Below are positions 37,801 to 51,074 of a stretch of DNA of 64,000 bases, piece by piece. Origin of the DNA: Eremophila alpestris peregrina (taxonomy: Eukaryota > Chordata > Aves > Passeriformes > Alaudidae); NCBI GenBank assembly GCA_009792885.1, contig WMCF01000015.1, positions 13,725,667 to 13,789,666 of the forward strand, in the 5' to 3' direction. Each line of letters opens with the position of its first letter. Within the stretch, counting starts at the first letter, position 1. The notes under the pieces were generated by a model, which was not told the DNA's origin, made no database searches, and saw only the letters and a program-made list of their open reading frames with translations. The position numbers and the translations under genes were made by a program.

Positions 37801-39742
37801 GTTCATACATCTCATTCCATTTTCTATAGTGCACATACATACGACATGCACTTTGCAACACACACGGACAGACATGGACTAAGTGTTTCAGGAGTACCTG
37901 GTGATTTTAATATCTGCATTTTCTGCTACTCAGCTTCAAGAAGAATTAATGAAGCAATGCTCAGCACATGCTCACTCTCAAGCCTCTCTGTGGTGTGCCA
38001 AACTGAGCACCCAAAAAAGAAGCACGCAGAAACCAGTCATATTGGGGTTTGGCAGAGTCATGGGACTGAGCCTCATCCATGCTTACATCATGTGCATGTA
38101 ACATCACTGAGATGTCACACTGGTGAGTCAGGGACACTGGTGACTAGGGGGTCAGACATCTCTGCTTTTCAACCTGTCCCTGCCTTTCTTCCTTCCAGGG
38201 CCTTTGTCAAGGAGAATTATAAGGTTTGTTTCAGTTGATTGCCTCCATTTTTGTCTTGCACTCTGAAACTGAGATGTTAAATTTTTTACTTTCCAGCTTG
38301 ATTTTCTATCATCTCTGAAAGTGGCTTCTTTAGCCTTCCTGCACTGATAACAGAATGACTGCCATTAAATTCACTGTCTCCTTTCCTGCTGTCCTTCATG
38401 CTCAATTGATCTGAACCTGAATGGGCACTACAAACGAAGGGAAACTATGAAAATTTTCTTTTCCAGGCATCACAAAAAAATGAGGTACAGTAGTTCCAGC
38501 TGTTAATTTGGCAAAATAGACAAATTTACCTTAAATTGGAAGTAGAATTTTCCTCTCCTAAAGAAAAATTATCTTTGCTTATTTCTATGCATAGATTTAA
38601 ATATGAAAGTGGTGTGAACAGATTAAAAACTACTGAAGTGCAAGAATGAAAGAGAAGTTCAATAGTAATGTAAGTACAGCACAAAGTTCTGCACAATACT
38701 TAGCTGTAGTAGACCCTGCATATTTACACAAGAAACAAAGCTGGTTTCCTGTCTTTAAGATAACGAAGTTGAAAGACATAGGAATCAGTCATTTGGGCAC
38801 TGGGTAGCCCAGCCTCTGGAGATCTTCTCAGATTTAGAAACATTCAAGTCAAGCATCAGAGAGAGGAGCAACACATCTTCCATGGAAAAAGCACAAAAAA
38901 CTGCAAAGAAGCTTTAGCTTACTCTGATTCAGAGAGGACGTTTCTTCTTGTACACAAATGGCCAATGGGACTGAAGATATTAGTTACAGCTAGAAAGTGA
39001 CAGAAACTCAGTTTCATGATGCCAAAAGCAGGTGTATAGCCCCTCTATACTTGTCTGGCTGTTTCTGAGTTTGTGCCATTGTATGCAGCAGTGCACTTAC
39101 TGGGAAGCAGTTGCTCTGCTCCACTTGTTGGCCTCTGGTCCTAGCAACAGTGGCAAAATTATCTTTGAACAAGGTCTTTTTATAGGAATCATGAATATTT
39201 CTTTATCCTATAATCTCTGTACAGAAAAATCTCCCATCTGTGAATGATTTGATTTTCCAATATGTCTTTTTTACTTGATAAAGACAGGAGGTTTCTTTTA
39301 GCCCACCAGGCCTGACAACTACTGTAGCATTTCAAGATATGCTTTTGACAACGATGTTTTAGCAATTAATGGCCAACAGGGCATGACTTATCTCTTGGTC
39401 TTACTTTTTCACAATCAAGCCTGAGGTGGCAATGTTTTCTGTTAGCTTTTCAGGGGCTTGATTCTCTCTGGGATCACACTTGCTGTGGGCTTCATGCCCC
39501 TGCAGGCTGACTGACATGGGTGCGTGGTCGTCCTGTTATTTTCTTGTGTGTGCTGTAACCAACCATTTCCAAACAAAGCAGTGTGTACTAATGAAGGACA
39601 TCTGCAGTTTATAAAAAGACATTTTCTGAGGCAAGATCAACGCTACACCCGTGAAGTGACAGGCAGGTTAGAGCAGACACTGTAGATGTGTCCCCTGGGG
39701 CATCAAGCATTGACCTGACGTGGATCACACACTCTACAGCTT
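34865..39742. other. Non-coding AT-rich unique DNA
   Basis: No repeat recognised. The 160-codon + frame 37756-38238 has no domain, its two long overlapping frames suggest chance, and no splice-bounded segment stood out. Confidence 0.55.
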
Positions 39743-40222
39743 AATCATAGACTCATAGAACAGTATGGGTCAGAAGGGACCTTTAAATGTCATCTAGTGA
39801 CATCCCCCTGCAATGATAAGAGACGTCTTCCACTAAATCAGGTTGCTCAGAGCCCCATCCACCCTGGCCCTGAAATGTTCCCAGGAGAAGGGCATCCACA
39901 ACCTCTTTGGATTTCCTGTGCCAATGTTTCACGGCCCTAAATGTAAAAAATGTCTTCCTTACATCTAGTCTGAAACAACAGCCTTTTAGTTTAAAACCCT
40001 TTCCCTTTATCCTATTATTATCCCTCGCAGAAGTCTCTCTCTGACTCCCTTGTAGCCTTCTTCAGGTACTGGAAAGCTGCTGTAAGTTCTCCCCAGATCC
40101 TTCTCTTCTGCAGGCTGAACAACCTCAACGCTGTCAGCCTGCCTTGATAGGAGAGGTGCTCCCCCCTGCCCGTCATTTTCGTGGCCCTCCTATGGATTTG
40201 CCCCAACAGGTCCGTGTCTTTC
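39743..40222 (-). mobile_element. CR1 LINE fragment abutting the CpG island
   Basis: The reversed CR1 3' end begins with 'aatcatagactcatagaaca' and continues through 'gtcagaagggacctttaaat' and 'ccactaaatcaggttgctcag'. Further CR1 landmarks are the 'catccacaacctctttgg' block, 'tcttctgcaggctgaacaac', 'ataggagaggtgctccc' and 'ccaacaggtccgtgtcttt'. Similarity fades near 40222, where the sequence becomes markedly CpG-rich and no longer CR1-like. The open frame at 40018-40206 on the - strand lies inside the element. The CR1 5' truncation point therefore sits at the left edge of the CpG island. Confidence 0.93.
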
Positions 40223-40860
40223 CGGTGCTGTGTTCGGCCGGCCTGCTTTGGTCCCCGGGCTGGATGTGCCCATCAGGGTGATCAGAGTCCTGGAGAAGAC
40301 AGACCCGAGGGCTCCGCAGGCCGGGGGGACACACACCACACTTCCCAGCCTGTCACCCCCACTCCCAGGCTGGTACTCTGCTTGCCACACGCACGGACAG
40401 ACAAAGGACTTTTTTTAAAGACGAATCAGCTCCTGGAGGTACACAGAATCCCCCACTCGAACTCCAGAGGGAGCCCGGGGCTCTGCTTTGGAGAGCAGCA
40501 GAGCCCGCGGGGCCGCGCTGTCGCCAGCGCTCAGAGCCGCATCCAGGGGCGGCTTCAGCGAGCTCTGCTCTCCTTCCTCCCTGTGGAAAAATAACGGGGC
40601 AACACCCGCGGGCAGACCCTGCCAGGGGGCAGAGAGAGCTGTGAATACGCAGGCTTGCACACCGCGGATTTAGTTGCCCTCTCGAGCCTACTCCTGGTCT
40701 CACTCTACACATTGCGCATTCGCCAGCTCTAAACATTAAACTATCATTAGCTGCTTTGCGAACAAATGGAACCGCGGCGGGGGCTGCTTCGAGCTCCCAG
40801 AACCTAACGCAGAGAGCGGTGAGATGGCTGCTCTTAATGGGGGCATAAACTTCTGCAATA
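40223..40860. promoter_or_regulatory. CpG island, probable promoter
   Basis: By hand count, 40201-40860 has about 38 CpG, against 5 in an equally long control stretch (28201-28860). G+C is clearly above the surroundings (rough estimate high 50s percent), so CpG observed/expected is around 0.7. It contains GC boxes (ggggcgg at 40546-40552; ggcggggg at 40776-40783), an NRF1-like site with one mismatch (tgcgcattcgc, 40713-40723), another 'catgcgc' half-site near 41010, and a CTCF core (ccagggggc, 40622-40630). Unmethylated CpG islands of this size in vertebrates are usually transcription starts. Direction is unsettled. The + strand has donor-like sites GCG|GTGAGA (exon end 40818) and GAG|GTAAAC (exon end 40896). 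The - strand has a TATA-like 'ccataaaagc' (40998-40989) upstream. The 208-codon open frame on the - strand (40353-40979) has no recognised domain and is probably open only because stops are rare in GC-rich DNA. The gene served is unknown. Confidence 0.75.
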
Positions 40861-43800
40861 CCGTGGAAACTTCTGCTTCTTTGTTTTCCCTGTGAGGTAA
40901 ACAATTTCTGTCTGATTTTATCCCTGGTGCAGATTCCTGTAAAACCTGAATACAATTTGCAATGCTCATCTGTCTGCACATTTTGTAGCTTTTATGGCAG
41001 TATGTTATCATGCGCAATAGCTTCAAGCTTTAAACACCAGGAATGGAAACCATAAGACGAAGGAGATACGTGTGAGAAATAAATCTGAAGGATAGAGCTT
41101 GTGATAGAGCTTTGTTTTAATTTTATAATCATTCCTTGAAACAGAACTAGGGTTAACAATGTAAACCAAAAGCATACAAATGAGGTATGTCTCAATGTCA
41201 TATTATCTCATATTCTTATTAAAATCTTCGATATTACATTCTTTTATGACTAGGACCAGAGGGTTCAGCCTGCTAAAAAAGAAAGATATCAGTAAAAGTA
41301 CTCATCTCCTTAATAAAGTGTATTCCAAAAAGATAATTCAGGTTCACACTGAGCTAAATATGCCTCATATTCAGTACCATCATGACAGGTCAAAATGTAT
41401 TTGAGATTACTAAAGCACAGCAGAGTAGGAACAAATCATCTTTATCAATTCAAAGCCATCTTTTCTTTAACTTGGTGGAAATTAAGGAAGAATCAGAATT
41501 AAATGGCATCTGGACCAGATGCAGAAGATGATTTCTTGAATTACATCACCTCCGTCTTATCTCTAATCTTGTAAGCCTTTTTTACCCAAAGGGCCTTTTC
41601 AGACATTCTAAACTGGCAGTATTATAAGGCTGCAGCAGGACAGTATTGCTATTCTAATGATTTATAACCAAATACTTTACTTATTAGCAAAGGCTAATAC
41701 TGGATCCATCAGTCCAGACGCAAGTAAATTAGCCATTAACTTTCTGACACCTAGCATAAAACAACCAGTTAAGTCTAGCCATCCAAGCAATTAATTTAGG
41801 TTCTCTTTGTGGACACCATGGGGATTTTAAAGTGGGCTGAAACTACTTGTGTATCTCTGTTGACTAATTCATATTAAATGCCCATTATTTAGACTATCAA
41901 AGCTAGGAAAAAATTATCTCTCCTCTCTTAGCTCTAGTAGGAGCCACTTCCACACAGATACGTAAGTGTCTGCTCCTAGTGGTTTCAGGGGAAAATACTT
42001 CAAGGTCTATGCCTAGGCAGCTCCTACATAACACTTTTCACCTTTAGTTTATAAATTATTTCACAGAGGAAAACATCAACTTTGTTACTAACTTTTATAT
42101 TGGGAAATTAAGGTACAGAAATTAAAATTAATTCTGTAAAATCCTGTGAAGATTGGATTGAAGGTTCCTACAAAGGGAAATTATTTGATCACTCTCCTTT
42201 CCAAAACTCAAGATCATCCAGGGGAACTGGCATACAAGAGATCCAAAACAGGAGTGGGAGCTGCACCCTGGCTAGTGAATCACTACCATGGTGCAGCCAA
42301 GACTGCTTCACAGCAGGAGGGAAGCTGAAAGTGGAGAGTAATAGCAAGATGGGCAGAGGCAGTGTCCTCACTGGCAGGAAGACAGTCCCTTCCCTTGGTA
42401 CCCAAGTAGAGCAGCTCTGGGGAAGCCAGGGTCATCTCAGAGCCCAGAGACTACCAGAGATGTGTGCAGAAGTGAAGCAAATCTGAGGATATTCAAGGCA
42501 GCAAGCCAGGGCCAGTGAAGAAGTTCTGATGATGCACTGACAGGTATTCCTTTGCACCATACATAAGCAATCTGAGGATTTGTCCCTGTCACTTCATAGT
42601 ACAGATGCTTAAAGTTTAGCAAAACAGGCAAAATTTGTGGGGCAAAAAAAATAAACCTATCAAGAGCTGTTAAATTCAGCACTCCCATCTTCAGTCTCCA
42701 GCTGAAGGAAGCCTTGGCACTTTGACTTACTGGAGTCTTATTGGAGTGGATTCATTCAGGAATATCAGTTACACATTTATCCCAATCCTAATCTTCCCTA
42801 GGCTCCTGCCATCAGAACACCATTGCACAACCAGCCCCCCAATGAGTAACACCACCAGTTTGGCCAGGCAGGCAGAGCTGTGGCACAGCTCAGGGGTGGC
42901 TACCAACACCTCCTCCCTCACCTGGCCCTCAGCTCAGGATCCACTGTAACTCAACTCCTTCATTGTCATAAGGAGAGATGCTTCAGTAATACCTACTCTG
43001 CAACCAGGCTTCACATTCTGTTTGGAGGATTCAGTCTATTCTAGCTACTGGGTTTTCTTCTTGCGTTGAAGGCTGTTTTGTCTGCCTGAGGTAATAACAA
43101 TTGCACAGCCAAACTGAACTGTTGATATATCTACATTGAGAAAATGTGTGTATCTCCTTTTTTACCTAATTAAACCAATTCTTTTTGTAGTTATGATCCC
43201 ACAATACTACCTGCCTATGAAAATGCATATAAACTTACCATGATTTTAGTCTTTATGCATTTATTCAGTCAATACTCTTTTTTTTGTTTTTGAGGGGGGG
43301 TACAATAGTGTTCTTTTAGCCCTACCCAAATTTCTTTCCAAATCCATTTGCCAGATACAACTACATCTGAAAGTCAAGAAGTCCAGAAATACTGCATTTT
43401 TACAGTAAATAGGAACTGAAAAGACAGTTTGGAAACGGGAGAAAGGCTGTAGTGCCAATTGCTTCACTGCTTTTCTGGTGCCTCTGGTATTATTCTGCAT
43501 TTTTTCCCTCTAGAAAGAGTAATCAGGTTGGACTTTCTTCATAGCTTGGCTGATCAAAGGAGATAATGTATTTGTAAAGAGATATTCTAGAAATTATAAA
43601 TGGGTATTCTGCTCCACTTTCCACCCAACTAATTTTAAAAAGGGTCCAAGCTGTTTTCATCAAGAGAGGCATCGTTTACAGAAGTATCACAGATTTAATT
43701 GTTTTATGTATGATTTATTTTTGAAATCAGAGGAAGAGGTCTTAAAAGATACTCTAAATACTCTCAACTATTTTGCTGCCAAGGCAAGTTTACTTCTACC

Positions 43801-44002
43801 ACACATTTGCTACTGCAGTACTCAAATAATCGTGCTTGGAGCTGCTTCTGTCACAACCATGAAGCATCACTCACTCTTTCAGTGACACCTTCTGCTCCCT
43901 ACAGCCTAGAACAAGATTCTTCCAGGGTTCCCAGTAGAGAGTTCAACCAAGTTAATTCAAAATAACAAGTATTTCTCTGCAATCCACACAGCTGCTTCTT
44001 GT
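40861..44002. other. Non-coding unique DNA right of the CpG island
   Basis: Returns at once to AT-rich, CpG-poor sequence. Neither strand shows a convincing second exon for a transcript starting in the island. Confidence 0.5.
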
Positions 44003-44040
44003 CTTTTTTTGTTAATTTCTTTTTTCTTGTTTTGGTACAG

Positions 44041-44257
44041 CTCCAGTCCGGACCAAAACTGGGGATTACCACAAATTGTGCAGGACCAGACTTTAGGAGA
44101 CCCCCAAAAGATTACATCTAAGAGTGCTGCAGGTCACAGAAGAAAATGCAATGCTAATAAAATCCTTCACCTGGAAAGAGATCAAATACAGCATGGATCA
44201 CCGAACTACTTCAGTGCTATCCCAAAATTACTTTTGCATGTAGCAATGGCAGCATGA
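44041..44257 (+). CDS. Candidate terminal exon, gene unknown
   Basis: An unusually long pyrimidine tract (from about 44003) ends in 'ttttggtacag' at 44040. From there one frame is open for 71 codons to a TGA at 44255. The peptide begins SSPDQNWGLPQIVQDQTLGD and ends in AIPKLLLHVAMAA. An AATAAA lies inside the frame (44156-44161), but no good poly-A signal follows the stop within about 100 bp. There is no donor. No domain was recognised. A frame of this length is expected once or twice by chance among the strong acceptors in the window. Confidence 0.15.
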
Positions 44258-47200
44258 ACTTTTAGGAAAAAAAAAAAAACTGGAGAAGGTGCATGCTTCA
44301 TCAAAGAATTTATTAAGTTAGTAATTTTCATACTCACAGAAAACTGGTATTTGTTGCCTGTGTGTCTTCGAATGCTTGTAGGTTTGTTTAAAAATGTTTG
44401 TGTGTCCTGAACTTCACATTATTCTTGTTTCTCATTATCAGTTAATTGCCATCATTAATCATTGTTTTCTTGATTAAAAAGTAACAGTCAGTTCAATACC
44501 ATGTGATATGGATGACTAATCACAACTCAGGAGTAATAAAGAGTTGAAATAAGTGTTCACGAACAAGTTGTCATCTGTAATTTGTCCTCATAAACTAGTT
44601 GGCAAATACTTATGTGCAATGAATACTTCTATACAAATTAAGATGAGCTTGAATATGATTTATAAACAGGGGAAAATAGTTGAATTCATCTCATATTTCA
44701 TTTGCAATAAATAATTTGGACAAATACAGTTATCAGAGGGGGAAGCAGAAGGCATTTCTGGAAAGTATCTACAATGCAAATGAGTTGAAAATCACTTTTG
44801 TTATTGCCTTATGCTATCAAATTTTTAGTGCCAGGTGCTGATGGAATTTAGCAACACTGTTCCTTAACCCTAATAGCACTCCCTCTTCAGAAAGTTTTGG
44901 TAGATTTTTTTCTCTCTTAATCATTTCATTGCTCCTTTTGCCACTTCATCTTTCTCCTGTAGTCATAGGGTGGTAGATGGACTCCTTCATGCAGAGTGCA
45001 CTACCTATTGCTTCAGTACACTTAGCTCCACCAGTATTAAATACCTTTTGAGCAGGATTCCATTAAGGCATCATCTGTGGCAGTCTGAGATTGTTAGATG
45101 GGTGTAGCAAATGAGACAGAGCCTGTGGAGAGCCCATTGCCTGTTGGAGGGGAGCTGAAGGCCAGCCACAATACCTAGGGCTTCTCAAGTGGTATAAAAA
45201 CCTGCACGGGGCAGCTGATTGGAAGAAACCTTCATTGCCTGTAATGAATCTCAGGGAACCTCACCTGCATAAGGAAGGCATACTTACAAACATAATCTTA
45301 AATAGCCTAATCTGCATTAGTACCCATCCTCCAGAATAAGGTAACATGAAACTCACTCAGAGGGACTTCCACCTCCATGCCACAGTCATGCTTTTATACT
45401 TGCCACCTAAAGAAGCATTCTACCTCTGTATTTTCCCATATTGTCAAAATGATGTGATTTTTTCGCATTCATTTACACCTAAATTAGGCATCTAAATTCA
45501 TTGATTACATAGGTTTTTTTACTTTTCCCCAAATGGATCGCTCTTTTTTCCATTTTTTCTTTTTCTTGACTATATGCCAGCATTCTGAGAGCCATTTTTA
45601 TCCTCTATCCACATGCAGACTGAGCCCATTTCCCTTCCCATCCTGGCATAACAAGGTACTGTGGAAACAAGCTGTCTATGTAGTCTCTTAAAAAACTAAT
45701 TAAGCTATTAGATAAGAGCATGGGTAATGATGTATTGCATGATACACATCTCTGAATTAGAAAAGGACTCTCCAAAAGCTTCCACAATCTAATTGGGCAA
45801 AAACAAGTACTTTTGCTTGTATGGATCCTTACAATCGACAAGTCAAGAATTCAACTGAGTATTTGGATTTTAAAAAAGAGAGTGATGTAATCCAGCTAAC
45901 TTGGACACCTTACTTGTACCCACATTCAAATTGCCAGGTGAAGCAGTTTTTCAGTAAGAAGTTTTTGTATTCACTAGAGAGAGGTAGATGCTAGTTAAGA
46001 CCTCTTGAGGAAGAAAACTGCTTTCCCAGGAGCAGGCAACTTGGTTTGCTGGAACTGTTCTGCCCCTGAAGCCTTCAGGGTCATCTACCTCTGCCCTGTG
46101 AGTACCCAGCACTCTTCAGAAACCTACTGAAGCATGAATGGGAAAATCACCCAAAGAGTCTGTGTCAATCAGAGCCTGAAACAAGCAAGCTGTGTCCCAC
46201 ACCTTTCAGATGTGTTCAACAGTGCTTATTCTTGTATATTCTTGTATAGAGCAACCTATGTTACCATCTAGGTTGCTAGTGATAATTTTCTTTTAAGACA
46301 TTGGTTCTGTTTTTTTCACCATGGAAGCAGCAGATAGATTCTGACAGCAGCAGTTACCAGGTTTGTGATTTTTTTTTTCCTTTTGAGCACAAGCCCATTT
46401 GCTTTTATACATTTACCATTGCAAAAGTGAAAAAGTGATGTGATATCTTGACATTCAGGCATTTAAAAAAAAACATCCTTCCTCTGACATGTTCTGTTCT
46501 ATAAAGTTGAAATTATTATCACAAAAAAAATGATTTTCCAGTATGAGCTTTAAAAGAAGAAAAGTATGTGAGTGAGTGTGGGCACAAGTGAGAACCTGTG
46601 AGTGTGTATGTGTAATTTTTCTAGTTAGAGACATCCTGTTCAAAGCTACCTCCAGCACAGTGATTAGTAATACTATCCAAAGTATAAATCAAGAGATACA
46701 AATAGAGAGAAAACATCTTGCCCTCTTTGAATAGCTGCTACAGCAGATCTTTGTGTCAGCCTACAAATTACTCTAGTGTTTCTAAGGGAATGAAATACAT
46801 CATCTTTTACTATTAGCTATTATTGCTACATGCCTGAAGGGATAGAGTAGTGTGTTTCTATTTCAATTACTCAAGCTACTTTACTGGATATGGATTGAGC
46901 CAATTTGACCCTCTAAGAACAAATGCTGTTATTACATATAATGATTAAAATCCTGCTTGTACTCAGCTAAAATATAAATCAGCAGTTTGGAAGAACAGGC
47001 TTCAAGCTAAATAAAATTGCTTTGGGAGACCAAATAATTCAGGGAATTACCAATGGGCTATTCAGGCTTTCACCTCTATAGCAGGTCACTAATTGGATTT
47101 TGACCAGTTTCATAGTGGTGATGTGAATTTGGAACCAAAATTATTATGTCTGCCGTGCAGTCTTTAGTGCCTAGTAGTCTCCACCAAATTCCTAGAAAGT

Positions 47201-50200
47201 AACTGTATCAGGATGGGCATGACAGAAAATTACTCACACAGCCATACTATGTAGCACAGTCAGAGATGTGTCATATTTTGGAGCTGCCTACTTCTCATTA
47301 AATAGAGGAAGTATCTAGATTACTAGTCCAGAGCTAGACTTTTTGTTTCTAGATATCTAAAATTAGAGAAAGGTACAGAGTAGCTGGCTGATGAGTGAAA
47401 TTTTTTCATATGCAGAAGTTGGATAAGTGCTTTTTTTCCTGAACTTCTAGACCTCAAAATTCAAAAATTCTTTTCATAATTTGAAAAAAAACAAGAAAAA
47501 AAGTGTATATATAAAACAAGAGAAATACTGATATCCTCCTTGTCTCACCATGGAATACTGGATACTAGTAGGATGCTAATAATTTCAGACATAGCCTTTG
47601 GTTTTCATTTTACTTTCAGGCTAAATTTCAAAAATCCACAGTGATTCAGGATGGAGATGAGGGCAGAATATGCCCCTTCAATATATGGAACACATTTACA
47701 GCAGGAGGCGGGTTGGTCCATAATACTAAGAATTTATTACTTCTTTATCTGTTCTATCAGCTGATATGTCCTACTTTCCTCCTTCAATTTAGTAAAGACT
47801 CATGAGTCAGGAAGGGCCCTGCAGGACTATTTTATCCCAGGGGAATGCCAGGATTTCATATCATGTCTCTTCAAGCTTCTTTTGATTTTAATTGCTTTGT
47901 GATTTCATGCAAAACTCCAGCTCTAGTCTGTATTGTTCATCATATGAAGCTTTACTGGAACTAGCCGACTGGTTTGCTGTGGGGCTTGGTGGGTTTCTTC
48001 AGCTGATAGTAGTAGCTTTGCTTGAAAGCTTAGATCTTGGATAGGCACACTTTGGTACTGGGGCAAAGGGGCTCACTGAGTAGTCTGAGCTCTCAGGGTG
48101 TGAAGGGGGCAAATATCCATTGAATGGGATTTGGTTGGGAAACATCTGGCCAGTGTTTCATTTCTTCTCCAGGGTTTGAGTCTGCAACTTCTCCCTGCCA
48201 GATGGTGTGTGAGAATTATTTCTGAGCTTCTAGACAGGGACAAAGCATTTGAACTGTTCTGAGGCCACATCTTTTCTCCAAAACACTTCTAAACAAGGAT
48301 TTCAGAAGTCTCTATTGTAAAGGTTGTAGTGGAAGTCTCTCAGAATTCATTTTGTTCCACATTCACAGAGGAGTTTTTCAGTTGTCTTCCCAACCAAAGC
48401 AGTCTAAAGGAACAAAACAAAAAAAAATACATTGCACAGTACAAGCAAGCACACATGAACATTCTCAAAACTCAGTACCTGCATTGAAGGTAGACATTCA
48501 TTGCTGATTGAAGAGGTCCAGCTATAGGCAGCATCCTATTCTAAATAAAAACAGCATGACAATGCAGCTCTGTACAAACATGCCAAACATTCCTCAGGAC
48601 TTCTGACAGCAGGCAGCCAATTACTTTGAAAAGAATGGGTTCTGTCTTATGACTGCAGCAGCAACACAATGTATCTCCCTTGATCCCAACATCAAGGTAG
48701 AGCTTTGCATTTCCAATATTTGAATTCAATACAAAGCAAGGGTTTCAATGTTTTTTTGTTGTTTTTTTTTTATGGTGAGTGGCAGCTTGTTGGATTTTTC
48801 TGCAATCAGATGTAACAGCGGCAAGGTTAAAAGAGGTATATAAATAATAGATGGTTTCTCTCACCTAAAGAGGGATCTGCCAATTCTTGCCCTCTTTTTA
48901 ATTTTGGGAAGGGAATATAATTTAAAAGATGACATATTTTTTCCCATCAAGTCAGAGAAGAAGGAAGCCTCCAGAAAAACAATGGCTGATGCCATAGCAT
49001 GACTTTCTGACAGCCTTGAAAAGTGACTGTAAAGTTGCCAACACAACAAGCCTTTTATCTTTGATGATAGAATTTGAAGCTTGTGAATTTCATCCAAAGA
49101 ATAGGAGGAGTTATATGATCTCCTCCCACCACATCTTTCCTTACTGTTTTAATTATCATTATTTTTAAAAAACATATAAATATTCACAAAATAGACATCA
49201 GGGTTTTTTTGTTTGTTTTTTTTTTTTTTTTTAATTCCTCTAAATAAGTTACAGGAGTATCATCACTACACTGGTGAACTTGGATTTATTCCTAACATAA
49301 GAATACATGACTCTTTTCAAATTTCTTTGCCTTTATGCCTATTTTCTGAGTAAATGGGTAACCCTACATGCAAATAATTTTCTTTGGAAGTTTACTCACA
49401 GGCCCATTCATTTAATGGGAAAGCTTGACCCATGTACTAATACAGCCATGGTCGTCTTTCTATGGGGGTGCCCATCACGGGGCTTTCCTGAGCAGGCTGT
49501 GACCTTCAGCACTCAAAGGGACACACCCAAGACCCAATTACAGCTTTGTGTGTTACAGTAAGTGGAATGTGGTTAATTAAAAGTTTTCCCCTGCTCCTGT
49601 GTGAGCATGGAGCCCATGTGGGCAGCCTGCATCTGCTTGCTAGGACTAGAGCACTCTGACAGCTGCCAGTGTGCAATTCAGATCCTGGCTTAAGCTTTGG
49701 ATTTCCCTTGAGGAGAAGGCCTCCTCAACAGTTCTCTTCTGCACATCTTATCCTGGAAATGGTAAAACTGAGTTCAGTGTCTGCCTCAGACTAACAAGGT
49801 TTGAATTTATACCTCCCAGAAGTACTGGAGGGTACAAGAATCTGCAGGCTCACCTGGGTAGAAAGATGCCTCCACATCTGTTCAAGCTGAATTTTTGTGC
49901 AGCCAGGCATGCAGAATTCATGGCACTCAAAGGAAGAACCCAACTCTGTACCTGGGAATAAAAACAACTGTGTATCCAGAGGTATTTACAGGATGCTGTG
50001 TGCGCATTCAACCCTACATCAGCACTGAAGGGAAACAGTTATCCAGAAAAAAGAAACAGGCTTTTTCTTTCCCTGGTGAGGCACCTAAAATCTAAGCTGG
50101 GTATGTGCTCTGCCTCACCTCTTCTGACTCTGTAAATTTTTCACACCTGCTTTAGAGAGGAAGGATGTAGGGGATTTTCTTAAGATTATATCTGATTTAC

Positions 50201-51074
50201 AGCAAGGATATCCTTCTCAGCTGTACAATCCCTCATCTTAATCTGATCAATGTGAACATTAATTTAAATCCTTGATCTTCTACTTCCTGACCAAGTGCCC
50301 CACATTTGGTGGAGTTAATAATCATTTGTACAATAAATTCCACAAGTTCTTAACTGAGATCAGTGTCATCCAAACAACTTAATCTTGGACCAGACAATTT
50401 AGTAATTAGTGCTTATGGGAGAGGATATACATATTTCCACAAGTGGTCTAAGCCAATACAAAGTCTTAGTCTCCCAAAAGGCTGATTTCAGCCTGTGCTC
50501 CACATGTCTGCTTCTTAGGATGCAGGTGGCCATATGGTTGTCATCTTGCTGGTCTAGCTGACTATTTGCTGCCACAGAAGGGCCTGTGCTCACACTGATT
50601 TTTCATGGGTCCGTGTGCCCATGATAGGAGGGGGAACAAGTAGTAACAGGCTTCCCTTTGTGGCACACAGACTGGCTTAAACTGCCTGGCTCCCATCATT
50701 TAACACAAAACAGCAATTATTACCACTAGACCTCCATCACAAGAAGCAGGCACCAAGGGAGTTTTCTCCAATATATCAGTGACATTCTGGGACATAAGCA
50801 GGAACTTTTCAATCAAGTCCAAGAAGCTTAGAAGGAGTTTTCTGTGATCACTGTCCTCTATTTGGCCTTCCCATATGATATTTTCAGTGCCTGAAGCTGT
50901 TATCTTGAATTTGAATCCTCTGTGGAATAAGGAGAGTTAAAATGGGATTATTGGCACACTTCATGCATGGCGGCAGTATGCTGAGCTATCGAGGCAACAG
51001 GAAAAATATGTGAAATATTCCCTTTCCAGCTTTAAAAGTAACAGTTCTCAGGATAATCTGTGATTTCTTTCACA
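44258..51074. other. Non-coding AT-rich unique DNA
   Basis: Contains the T tract at 49204. Stretches 44290-44720 and 46860-47130 are repeat-free and rich in TAAT words. The GT-rich patch 46565-46612 and a 10-bp duplication (tattcttgta, 46227-46246) are the only simple repeats noticed. Confidence 0.5.
49204..49232. repeat. T-rich tract
   Basis: Seven T, then g, ttt, g, then 17 T. It is a plain low-complexity tract with no element recognised beside it. Confidence 0.9.

Noticed and set aside
37756..38238. 160-codon + frame with Cys and His residues
   Set aside because: The Cys/His are not spaced as a zinc finger, a second long frame overlaps it, and no splice flanks were found.
38800..38870. 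Possible CR1 fragment ('ctggagatcttctcag...cattcaagtcaag')
   Set aside because: Resemblance is limited to a few words and lacks the CR1 terminus.
40353..40979. 208-codon open frame on the - strand across the CpG island
   Set aside because: The longest frame in the window, but it lies in GC-rich DNA where stops are rare, has low-complexity Ala/Gly/Arg/Ser/Pro composition, overlaps other long frames on both strands and matches no family I know.
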